From assembly GCA_002305275.1 (NCBI GenBank), contig DBQO01000006.1:78704-85808 (forward strand): 7,105 nt of DNA, read 5' to 3'. This DNA is from Bacteroidales bacterium UBA1392 (GTDB taxonomy: Bacteria; Bacteroidota; Bacteroidia; Bacteroidales; UBA932). This document shows positions 1 to 5,764 of the stretch, piece by piece. Position 1 is the stretch's first letter. Each line of letters opens with the position of its first letter. The translations under genes were made by a program, and so were the position numbers. Below the pieces are notes generated by a model, which was not told the DNA's origin, ran no database searches, and saw only the letters and a list, made by a program, of their open reading frames with translations.

Positions 1-495
1 ACCCAGATTAAACATAAACGAAACGGCACTATCTTCAAAATCGATGAAATCTCCATTTCTATAACCGCCTACAATCATAATTGTTTTCAGCTCTTCGTCG
101 GCTATCATCATATCTTTGGCAATTTTCATGGCTGCCACAGTTGTTCCGCAACGTTGCTGAATGTCAATCGCCCAGGCATTGTTAGCCCCGATTTTATCTT
201 GAATATAAATACCGGATGTAGTTAGCGGGTACTCCTTCCACTCTTCTCCAATGCAGAGAATCAAATCTATCTCCATGGGATCGATTCCGGTATTTTTCAA
301 ACAATCCAACGCAGCACGTACCCCCATCTCTTGTGTGCCATCATCGGGACCAGCAATTGTTTTTTCTACAATTCCCAATTTTTCTATTACCGCTGCTTCA
401 CTCCATACGCCTTTTGTGGCTTCAGAAATCTGTTTAGCAGTCATTTTTGTTTCCGGCATGTAAATTCCGGTTCCAACTATTCCTACATTTATCAT
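1..495 (-). CDS. KAS III / HMG-CoA synthase-like thiolase-fold protein, C-terminal part outside the window
   Basis: The reading frame opens with ATG at 495-493 and stays open for 165 codons to the left edge, so the C-terminal half is missing. The N-terminus (INVGIVGTGIYMPE) is the usual start of the KAS III / HMG-CoA synthase fold. The nucleophilic Cys is C116 (DIQQRCGTTVAA), close to Cys112 of E. coli FabH. Two stretches look more like archaeal and bacterial HMG-CoA synthases than FabH: GPDDGTQEM at 49-57, and IGEEWKEYPL at 82-91, where E85 falls where the general-base Glu of HMG-CoA synthase would lie. The His and Asn/Gly motifs are beyond the edge. The gene is last in a five-gene operon, 44 bp after another KAS III-fold gene. 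The fold and active Cys are seen. A Claisen condensation, thiolysis or acyl-transfer role is inferred. It may work as a partner of the preceding protein. Confidence 0.8.
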   Translation of the reverse strand, partial: MINVGIVGTGIYMPETKMTAKQISEATKGVWSEAAVIEKLGIVEKTIAGPDDGTQEMGVRAALDCLKNTGIDPMEIDLILCIGEEWKEYPLTTSGIYIQDKIGANNAWAIDIQQRCGTTVAAMKIAKDMMIADEELKTIMIVGGYRNGDFIDFEDSAVSFMFNLG

Positions 496-503
496 ATCTG
501 ATT

Positions 504-522
504 ATTTACGATTTAAATTATT
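504..522 (-). repeat. Leader element copy 1, upstream of the partial KAS III-like gene
   Basis: Read on the minus strand this is AATAATTTAAATCGTAAAT, ending exactly 8 nt before the ATG. The same element, with one T fewer, lies 8 nt before the ATG of the preceding KAS III-like gene. Bacteroidota rarely use Shine-Dalgarno sequences and favour A/T-rich start regions, so this may aid translation initiation. It may equally be a relic of duplication of the gene with its leader. The identity and spacing are seen; the role is inferred. Confidence 0.5.
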
Positions 523-539
523 CAACACTCAAGCAACTC

Positions 540-1547
540 CTAATAGATCAATAAATTGCTTCCTACTGATAAACCTGCACCTGATGCCATGAAAAGCACT
601 TTGTCTCCACGTTTGATTTTGCCGGATTTAACTCCTTCATGCAGTGCCATTGGGACACAACCGGAGCCGGTGTAACCATATTTGTCCATTATCATCATGG
701 CTTTTTCTACAGGCTGATTAATGGCGTCCATTACCTTTATAATCACCGAACGATTGATTTGTGTAAAAATATAATGGTCAATATCGTCAGCTTTAACCAT
801 GTATTCTGCAAGGAGTTTATCTACTACCATAGGCCAAAGTCGTACATTTCGGTCGCCAGGCATAGGTTTAAGGCTTAAAAGGCCATTTTTCCCTTCTTCT
901 AAAACCTCTTTGGTAACCGGCATTTTGGAACCACCTGCATATATGCCGATAAAGTCAAACTGAGTACCGTCGGTCAGCATCTGATTACCTATATAGGCTG
1001 ATTTTCCGGTTTCATCTTTTGTGAGAATAAACGAAGCAGCTCCATCGGCAAAAATCGGATAAGAAAATTGATCACCTGGACGAATGAATGCAGGCATATT
1101 ATAAACTCCGGTGATCAGTGCATATTTAATCTTCGGATTGCTTGCCAGAATGCGCGAAGCCGTATCAAAAGCCATTGTAAAGCTGGCACATGATGCTGAC
1201 ACGTCAAAAGACATGCTCCATTTTTCACCCTTTTGCAATCTGCCTTGCTGAATAATGGCTGTTGCAGGAGTAATGTACTCGGGAGTATCGGTTGCAACTA
1301 TAAACAGACCGACGTCATCGGCCGATAAACCGCCATTTTTCAAGGCATTTTCGGCTGATTTTGTTACAAAGTCTGCCGTGGTTTCATTCAAGTTTCTGAA
1401 ATGAGCAATGTGGCGCTGTTTGATACCGATTCTTCCCTCAATTTTCTCGTGGTCAAACTCAATCCCTGCCAGCCTTTTCAATTCTTCATTTCCTATTGGC
1501 TCACCCGGTGCGTAGAGCCCTGTAGCAACTATTTTTATTGGTAACAT
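540..1547 (-). CDS. 3-oxoacyl-ACP synthase III (FabH)-like protein with altered catalytic triad
   Basis: This 335-residue protein has the full length and order of the KAS III family. It starts with IVATGLYAPGEPIGNEEL, has the active-site Cys at C120 (DVSASCASF), the FADGAAS motif at 166-172 (FGDGAGA in typical members), and a C-terminal end (LFMASGAGLSVGSNLL) that aligns without gaps to E. coli FabH. In that same ungapped alignment the catalytic His of HQAN is Thr263 (TQIN), and the catalytic Asn of HGNTS is Tyr292 (YGYTG). Only the Cys of the Cys-His-Asn triad remains. In FabH the His and Asn are needed for malonyl-ACP decarboxylation, so ordinary initiation of fatty-acid synthesis is unlikely. 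Acyl transfer, thiolysis, or a subunit role with the neighbouring thiolase-fold protein fits better. The gene lies 41 bp after the CoA-transferase gene. The residues are seen; the function is not established. Confidence 0.9.
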   Translation of the reverse strand: MLPIKIVATGLYAPGEPIGNEELKRLAGIEFDHEKIEGRIGIKQRHIAHFRNLNETTADFVTKSAENALKNGGLSADDVGLFIVATDTPEYITPATAIIQQGRLQKGEKWSMSFDVSASCASFTMAFDTASRILASNPKIKYALITGVYNMPAFIRPGDQFSYPIFADGAASFILTKDETGKSAYIGNQMLTDGTQFDFIGIYAGGSKMPVTKEVLEEGKNGLLSLKPMPGDRNVRLWPMVVDKLLAEYMVKADDIDHYIFTQINRSVIIKVMDAINQPVEKAMMIMDKYGYTGSGCVPMALHEGVKSGKIKRGDKVLFMASGAGLSVGSNLLIY

Positions 1548-1555
1548 TATATTTA

Positions 1556-1573
1556 ATTTACGATTTAATTATT
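1556..1573 (-). repeat. Leader element copy 2, upstream of the full-length KAS III-like gene
   Basis: Read on the minus strand this is AATAATTAAATCGTAAAT. It ends 8 nt before the ATG, exactly as copy 1 does before the next gene. The flanking bases differ, so the conserved block stands out from the general A/T richness of the gaps. It occupies much of the 41-bp gap after the CoA-transferase stop codon. A function in translation initiation is possible but inferred. Confidence 0.5.
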
Positions 1574-1588
1574 GAGCTATAGTCCAAA

Positions 1589-2899
1589 TTACAAATATCC
1601 GATCTCTTCTGCTTGTTTTCTCAAATCCTCTCTGAAGTCGGGATGAGCAATGGAAATCAGCAGTTGCGTACGTTCACGAACTGTCCTGCCGGTTAGTCTT
1701 ACACTTCCATACTCGGTTACTATGTAATCCGTATTGCTGCGATGAAGCGTAACTCCCGTTCCGGGAGGCAGTACAGGTACAATGGTAGAAATTGTTCCGC
1801 CTTTAGCAGTTGAACGGCAGGCGATAATTGATTTCCCTTTTCCATCAAACCCCTCGATAGCTCCGACAGCAGTATCACTCTGCCCGCCGGTTCCCGAATA
1901 TTGTTGTGTGCCGATGCCTTCACTTGCGACCTGACCGGTAAAATCAATCATCAGGCAAGTATTGATGGAAACCATTTTTGAGTTGTGGCGAACTACAGAG
2001 GGGTCATTCACATACGAGCCGCGTAGGAATTCTACTGCAGGATTATTATCCAGCCACTTATAAAGTTTATCACTTCCCATGGCAAACGTGCAAATGAATT
2101 TTCCCTTGTGTATGCTCTTTTTCTGATTGGTAATAACACCCATATCATAGAGTTCCATCATGCTGTCCACCATCATTTCTGTATGAACCCCCAAATCTTT
2201 CTTATCTCTCAACATCAATGCGGCAGCATTAGGGATTTCACCAATTCCAAGTTGAATGGTAGAGCCATCCTCTATCAAATCTGCAATGTTTTTTCCTATT
2301 TTCATTGCCTCTTCATCGGGTTGGGGCTCCGGTATCGCAGGAGGATCCTGAGAGTATTCTACAAAATAATCTACTTGTGATACATGTACCTGTGTGTCAC
2401 CAAATGTTCTTGGCAATTTGTCGTTCACTTCCAATACGACGACTTCAGCAGCTTCAAGAATGTCTTTCTCATAGGTTATTCCTAGTGAAAGTGAAACAAA
2501 CCCTTTCTCATCTGGAGGTGTGCAAGTACCCACAAACATATGCGGACGACGTACTTTCATCCTATCAGATGCTGCCCTATGAAGCATATTCGGAACATAA
2601 GTAACGGTTCCCGTTTTTTCCTTTATCGCTTTTCTCGAACCGGGTGCATGAAACCAACTGCAAAGTTCAAAATGGCCTTTCATTTCCGGTTTCATATAGA
2701 ATTCATAAGGTTTCAAGGTAAGTACGGAAAATACTTTAACGTCGCTAACGCGCTCTTTTGCCAAATGGAATACCGACATACAACCCTGTGGTTCAGAGGC
2801 ACACTGCGCTACAATCACATCCGTATCGCTCTGTAGCAGATCGGGCATCTTTTCCAAAGGGATTAATTTACTTTTATATATTTCTTTGAATCTCGACAT
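1589..2899 (-). CDS. Family I CoA-transferase, 4-hydroxybutyrate/butyryl-CoA:acetate type (acetyl-CoA hydrolase/transferase family)
   Basis: The enzyme moves CoA from one acyl-CoA to a free carboxylate through a glutamyl-CoA intermediate in the cytoplasm. It has 436 residues, the usual length for the 4-hydroxybutyrate CoA-transferase group. Visible marks are the N-terminal Rossmann-like half with VVLEVNDKLPRTFGD (154-168), the glycine loop QLGIGEIPNAAA (216-227), the catalytic Glu E241 in GVHTEMMVDSMMEL, the CoA-binding stretch SGTGGQSDTAVGA (335-347), and the C-terminal TEYGSVRLTGRTVRER (395-410) with IAHPDFREDL. The start MSRFKEIYKSK is the family's normal N-terminus. The gene follows the symporter by 37 bp and precedes two thiolase-fold genes, so it probably activates or releases the acid handled by this operon, with acetate or acetyl-CoA as likely partner. 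The exact acyl substrate cannot be read from the sequence. Confidence 0.92.
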   Translation of the reverse strand: MSRFKEIYKSKLIPLEKMPDLLQSDTDVIVAQCASEPQGCMSVFHLAKERVSDVKVFSVLTLKPYEFYMKPEMKGHFELCSWFHAPGSRKAIKEKTGTVTYVPNMLHRAASDRMKVRRPHMFVGTCTPPDEKGFVSLSLGITYEKDILEAAEVVVLEVNDKLPRTFGDTQVHVSQVDYFVEYSQDPPAIPEPQPDEEAMKIGKNIADLIEDGSTIQLGIGEIPNAAALMLRDKKDLGVHTEMMVDSMMELYDMGVITNQKKSIHKGKFICTFAMGSDKLYKWLDNNPAVEFLRGSYVNDPSVVRHNSKMVSINTCLMIDFTGQVASEGIGTQQYSGTGGQSDTAVGAIEGFDGKGKSIIACRSTAKGGTISTIVPVLPPGTGVTLHRSNTDYIVTEYGSVRLTGRTVRERTQLLISIAHPDFREDLRKQAEEIGYL

Positions 2900-2936
2900 A
2901 GTACATTTGAATTTTAAATTTAAATTTAATACTTTA

Positions 2937-4484
2937 CTAAGCTTTCTCTTTACCTCTGCTGAGAAAATGGACGCTGAGCCCTACTGCAAATGCTGCTAAT
3001 ATGGCGATGGCAGCTGCAATGCCGGGGTTTTGCACTTGGTCACCGAAATAACGATTGGCAAAACCAAAGCTGGCTATACCTGACTTATATAGATAAGGGA
3101 GCAAGTAGTAAACAATGAAATAGACCACAAGGGCTGTTATTGAACCTGAAAGTGCGGACTGCAACTTTGATTTTTTCAGGAAAATTCCAAACACTAAAGG
3201 AACAATCAATATCGAGAAGTAGGAATATGTTCCATTTTGAGCAAAAATAGCTACGCTAACATTGGGATTGAGAATCTGCTCTCTCGACATAAAAAACGCT
3301 ATTACCGCCATTACGGCTATCACTACTCGGTTGATAGCAATATAGCTCTTTTCATTTTTTATGGATTTCCCAAAAAGTGGTTTGATAAGATCTGTGGTTA
3401 TTGTGGTGCTTAATGATTGAATCAGCCCTTCAATAGTTGAAAAACCGGCACTAATCAATCCGAGAATTACCAAAAGTCCGACCAACAAAGAAACTATCCC
3501 TCCCGAAAAAACAGTAATCACATAATTGGGTATGACGCTATCCACATTGATATGCTCTCCATTTAATGTTAAATCAGGGAAGAGCAGACGGGCAAACAGT
3601 CCTACAAATACCACCGAAAAGAATAGAAATTGAACGATAACCGAAACAACAAGGAATTTGTTTACGTCTTTTTCCTTTTTCAGTAGTAAGGATTTGGTAA
3701 TTATGTGTGGCTGGGCTACCACTGCTGCTCCCACAACCAATTGCGCTATGACTATTTCAAAGAAATCACGGAATAGAGGACTTTGCTCATTCGGGAATTT
3801 TACTAATTGCGGGTCAATTATCCTTAACTTTTCAAAGAAACCGAAAAATCCGTCTTTGAAAAACTGGAATCCCGAACCAAGTAAAATAAGTGCTACCAGA
3901 ATCATCAGCGAAGCCTGAATCACGTTGGTATAAACCATGGAGTTAGCTCCGCCAAACATCATATATCCAAACGTAAAGGCAACTACAACTGCAAGGACAA
4001 CAATCTGATTGGCATTCAATGCTTGTGCGGCCACTTTTACCAAAGCAACCAAAATCAACACAATAAATGCGAGCAGAAGGACTGTAAGGATGGCAATAAA
4101 CAGTGCGTAACCTTTACTATTATACCTGTTTCCAACCCAGCTCGACAAGGTTAGTGCATTTACGGATTGACCATATTTTCTGAAACTTTTTGTCAGAATA
4201 ACCAAAGATGCCAATGAAGCAAACGGAAACACCAATCCATAGGAGATATAGGCGCTTAAACCGTAAGTAGCTATCAATCCGGGATTTATAACGAAAGTGG
4301 CTGCGCTTGTCATGGCAGCAGCCAACGACAACGCTACATAAACAGGCGAAAAGGTAAAACTCCCGACTGCGTAGTCACTGATGTTTTTCGTACCGCGCGC
4401 ACCTTTGATTACAAAATAGAGTACAAATACAACATAAACTGCAAAGAGTATGGATGCGCCGATGACTTGTGCTGATGTTGCCAT
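2937..4484 (-). CDS. Sodium:solute symporter (SSS/SLC5 family)
   Basis: This is an inner-membrane transporter that couples uptake of a small solute to sodium entry. The 515 residues hold about 13 hydrophobic segments (roughly 7-27, 46-66, 76-98, 125-151, 158-176, 185-206, 243-261, 278-301, 319-346, 384-400, 411-436, 444-464 and 487-508), the usual LeuT-fold count for SSS. Family marks are GGANSMVYTNVIQ (178-190) and, after segment 9, SAGFSTIEGLIQSLS with TTDL near 366. S349 and T350 occupy the place of the Na+-ligating Ser/Thr of PutP and vSGLT. The C-terminus is short and charged (SRGKEKA), with no fused kinase or regulatory domain. The gene starts 11 bp after the reductase stop codon. Since its neighbours handle acyl-CoA, a monocarboxylate such as acetate, butyrate or a 3-hydroxy/3-oxo acid is the likely cargo. 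That is inference from context; SSS members also carry sugars and amino acids. Confidence 0.92.
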   Translation of the reverse strand: MATSAQVIGASILFAVYVVFVLYFVIKGARGTKNISDYAVGSFTFSPVYVALSLAAAMTSAATFVINPGLIATYGLSAYISYGLVFPFASLASLVILTKSFRKYGQSVNALTLSSWVGNRYNSKGYALFIAILTVLLLAFIVLILVALVKVAAQALNANQIVVLAVVVAFTFGYMMFGGANSMVYTNVIQASLMILVALILLGSGFQFFKDGFFGFFEKLRIIDPQLVKFPNEQSPLFRDFFEIVIAQLVVGAAVVAQPHIITKSLLLKKEKDVNKFLVVSVIVQFLFFSVVFVGLFARLLFPDLTLNGEHINVDSVIPNYVITVFSGGIVSLLVGLLVILGLISAGFSTIEGLIQSLSTTITTDLIKPLFGKSIKNEKSYIAINRVVIAVMAVIAFFMSREQILNPNVSVAIFAQNGTYSYFSILIVPLVFGIFLKKSKLQSALSGSITALVVYFIVYYLLPYLYKSGIASFGFANRYFGDQVQNPGIAAAIAILAAFAVGLSVHFLSRGKEKA

Positions 4485-4495
4485 AGATCTTACTT

Positions 4496-5236
4496 TTAAA
4501 CGGTCATACCGCCGTCAACACTCAGAACAGTCCCGTTGATGTAGGCTGCATCGTCACTTGCAAGGAAAAGATAGGCTGCCGCAATCTCTTCCGGCTGACC
4601 GAGGCGTTTCAAAGGCACTTTGTCTTCCATTGACTTCAATACGTCGGCAGGCATTTTTTTAACCATTTCGGTAGCTATGAATCCGGGTGCAACAGCGTTT
4701 ACGGTTACACCTTTACGGCCGAGTTCGCGTGCCAGGGTTTTTGTCATTCCGATCAATCCGGCTTTGGTAGCCACATAGTTAGTCTGTCCGAAGTTGCCAT
4801 AAAGAGCTACCACAGATGAAGCGCTGATAATTCTTCCCCAACCTTTTTCCACCATCACCTCAGAAGCACATTTACAACAATTGAACACACCCGTTAGATT
4901 TACGTCTATTACCTGCTGCCAGGTTTCAGGTGTCATCTTTTTAATGGTGCTGTCGCGGGTTATTCCTGCATTGTTGATAATAATGTCCAATGTACCGAAT
5001 TGGTCAACAACTTTTTTTGTAGCCGCTTCCACCTCTGAGTAAATGGCAGTATTTACTTTTGCAAAAGCAGCTTTACCGCCTGCATCCTTAATAAGTTTTA
5101 CAGTCTCGTTCCCTTTTTCTTCATTAAGGTCCCAGATTACAACTGTTGCGCCTTCTTGCGCAAAACGAATGGCGGTCGCTTTTCCAATTCCGTCAGCACC
5201 GCCGGTTACAATAGCAATTTTGTTTTTAAGTTTCAT
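4496..5236 (-). CDS. fabG: FabG-like 3-oxoacyl-(ACP/CoA) reductase, short-chain dehydrogenase family
   Basis: This enzyme interconverts 3-oxoacyl and 3-hydroxyacyl thioesters using a nicotinamide cofactor. The 246 residues are a complete classical SDR: TGGADGIG cofactor loop at 11-18, NNAG at 88-91, N113, catalytic S141, Y154 and K158 (YVATK), the APGFIATEM stretch at 183-191, and a typical C-terminal VDGGMTV. D36 ends the second beta strand (VVIWD), which usually favours NAD(H) over NADP(H). Aligned to E. coli FabG, the ACP-docking Arg129 is Gly132 and Arg172 is Lys175, so a CoA thioester is at least as likely a substrate as ACP. It is first in the operon, behind a strong promoter match, with no clear Shine-Dalgarno sequence. 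A 3-hydroxybutyryl-CoA/acetoacetyl-CoA role suits the downstream CoA-transferase and thiolase-fold genes. The symbol reflects family membership, not a proven role in fatty-acid synthesis. Confidence 0.93.
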   Translation of the reverse strand: MKLKNKIAIVTGGADGIGKATAIRFAQEGATVVIWDLNEEKGNETVKLIKDAGGKAAFAKVNTAIYSEVEAATKKVVDQFGTLDIIINNAGITRDSTIKKMTPETWQQVIDVNLTGVFNCCKCASEVMVEKGWGRIISASSVVALYGNFGQTNYVATKAGLIGMTKTLARELGRKGVTVNAVAPGFIATEMVKKMPADVLKSMEDKVPLKRLGQPEEIAAAYLFLASDDAAYINGTVLSVDGGMTV

Positions 5237-5252
5237 GATAAAATAATATTGA

Positions 5253-5268
5253 CTTGCCTGTTTGCAAG
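5253..5268 (-). other. Small hairpin in the operon leader
   Basis: CTTGC and GCAAG arms flank a 6-nt loop, with the near edge 16 nt before the reductase start codon. At 5 bp it is short, but it is GC-richer than the rest of the leader of about 90 nt. It could affect translation of the first gene, or it may be chance. Confidence 0.25.
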
Positions 5269-5334
5269 GTATGAGATTAATTATGTATTTAATTGATTTT
5301 TATAACTGATTTCATCCCATAATCTATTTATTTT

Positions 5335-5365
5335 CAAAGCTATGGAATAAAAAAAAAGTTTCAAA
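5335..5365 (-). promoter_or_regulatory. Bacteroidetes-type promoter of the five-gene operon
   Basis: On the minus strand TTTG (5365-5362) is followed after exactly 19 nt by TAGCTTTG (5342-5335). This matches the Bacteroides consensus TTTG-N19-21-TAnnTTTG with no mismatch. Transcription should begin near 5326-5330, giving a leader of about 90 nt before the reductase start. The spacer contains a run of nine T on the sense strand. The match is seen; activity is inferred. Confidence 0.72.
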
Positions 5366-5387
5366 AAACAATTTAAATAAGAGTGGG

Positions 5388-5412
5388 TTGACAAAATATG
5401 CTATTTTGTCAA
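5388..5412. promoter_or_regulatory. Perfect 11-bp inverted repeat, probable operator of the operon promoter
   Basis: The arm TTGACAAAATA (5388-5398) and its exact reverse complement TATTTTGTCAA (5402-5412) flank a 3-nt centre, TGC. The centre at 5400 lies about 72 bp upstream of the predicted operon start and 23 bp beyond the TTTG box. That is a usual place for a CRP/FNR-type activator, whose sites often have TTGA/TCAA ends. No T-run follows on either strand that would make it a terminator. The regulator is not encoded in the window. A TetR- or GntR-type site is also possible. Confidence 0.6.
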
Positions 5413-5513
5413 TTTAGTATCATAATCATCTAATATACAGTAGATTAAGCAAAGTAAAACTAGTATTGACCAGTATTATTCGTGATGGTTATAATAAAAA
5501 GATCCGCAGCCCC

Positions 5514-5621
5514 ATGACGGATATGCTTTGGAGTCCTCAGACATCATGGACGGCTCGTTTGGCAGACAAGAAAAATTCTTCTTATTTACTTTTCCATACG
5601 TGTCCGGACAATACTGATTAA
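5514..5621 (+). pseudogene. Possible decayed gene fragment (weakly resembles the C-terminus of an S9 peptidase)
   Basis: A 35-codon open stretch from ATG 5514 to TAA 5619-5621 is richer in G+C than the intergenic DNA around it and reads like part of a larger protein (LWSPQTSWTARLADKK, then YLLFHTCPDNTD). The pattern W-x-P, aromatic, A-x-L, K, LLL-x-T, D vaguely recalls the region before the catalytic His of prolyl oligopeptidases of the oligopeptidase B type. The bases just upstream in another frame also read openly (GTG 5482 to TGA at about 5515-5517), which would fit a frameshifted remnant. A hairpin follows at 5633. It could instead be a short peptide gene or chance. The family resemblance is from memory and weak. 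Confidence 0.25.
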
Positions 5622-5632
5622 AAGTTTTCCTG

Positions 5633-5663
5633 TACTTCAATTATGATTGAATTGAGGTATTTT
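5633..5663 (+). terminator. Hairpin with short T-run, possible terminator relic
   Basis: Arms TACTTCAATT (5633-5642) and AATTGAGGTA (5650-5659) pair over 10 positions with one G-T wobble around a 7-nt loop, followed by TTTT at 5660-5663. The stem is A/T-rich and so weak. It lies 11 bp after the end of the possible gene fragment, where a terminator would be expected, and about 65 bp upstream of the ATPase promoter, which it might insulate. Confidence 0.35.
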
Positions 5664-5702
5664 CTATACTCATACATTAAAAAATCAATAAAGCCCCAAA
5701 TT

Positions 5703-5736
5703 ATTGCATGTATATCTGTAATATTTTCTATATTTG
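5703..5736 (+). promoter_or_regulatory. Bacteroidetes-type promoter of the ATPase gene
   Basis: TATATTTG at 5729-5736 matches the -7 consensus TAnnTTTG. Upstream, ATTG at 5703-5706 could serve as a poor -33 box, but with a 22-nt spacer, slightly longer than the usual 19-21. Transcription would start near 5741-5745, leaving a leader of about 20 nt rich in A and T with no Shine-Dalgarno sequence. It is weaker than the operon promoter by match to consensus. Confidence 0.55.
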
Positions 5737-5764
5737 CATAGAATTAAACTTATAAAGCAATAAT

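Larger units (their letters stand above)
5237..5764. other. Divergent intergenic region
   Basis: This 528-bp stretch separates the minus-strand operon from the plus-strand ATPase gene. From left to right it holds the operon leader, its promoter, the 25-bp inverted repeat, an A/T-rich segment with two AGTATT copies 10 bp apart (5462-5467 and 5472-5477), the possible gene fragment, a hairpin and the ATPase promoter. I see no tRNA, riboswitch fold or intact gene in it. Confidence 0.8.

Noticed and set aside
251..463. Plus-strand open frame of 70 codons
   Set aside because: It lies antisense within the partial KAS III-like gene, and the translation resembles no protein family; a shadow of the real gene.
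639..878. Plus-strand open frame of 79 codons
   Set aside because: It lies inside the full-length KAS III-like gene on the opposite strand, with a His/Tyr-rich, non-protein-like composition.
1115..1297. Minus-strand open frame in a different frame of the KAS III-like gene
   Set aside because: It is wholly overlapped by a well-conserved coding sequence covering the Cys motif; no independent support.
2108..2836. Several overlapping plus-strand open frames of 90-99 codons
   Set aside because: All are antisense to the CoA-transferase gene, whose motifs are intact throughout; they come from low stop frequency on the reverse strand.
2900..2936. A/T-rich repeats (AAATTTAAATTTAAA) before the CoA-transferase start, considered as an internal promoter or operator
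   Set aside because: No TAnnTTTG box is present, and simple A/T tracts are usual in such gaps; it does not carry the leader element shared by the two KAS III-like genes.
3658..3918. Plus-strand open frame of 86 codons
   Set aside because: Antisense to membrane segments of the symporter, with no start context and no recognisable family.
5388..5412. Inverted repeat considered as a transcription terminator
   Set aside because: The stem is A/T-rich, no T-run follows on either strand, and no gene ends nearby; the position upstream of a promoter suits an operator better.
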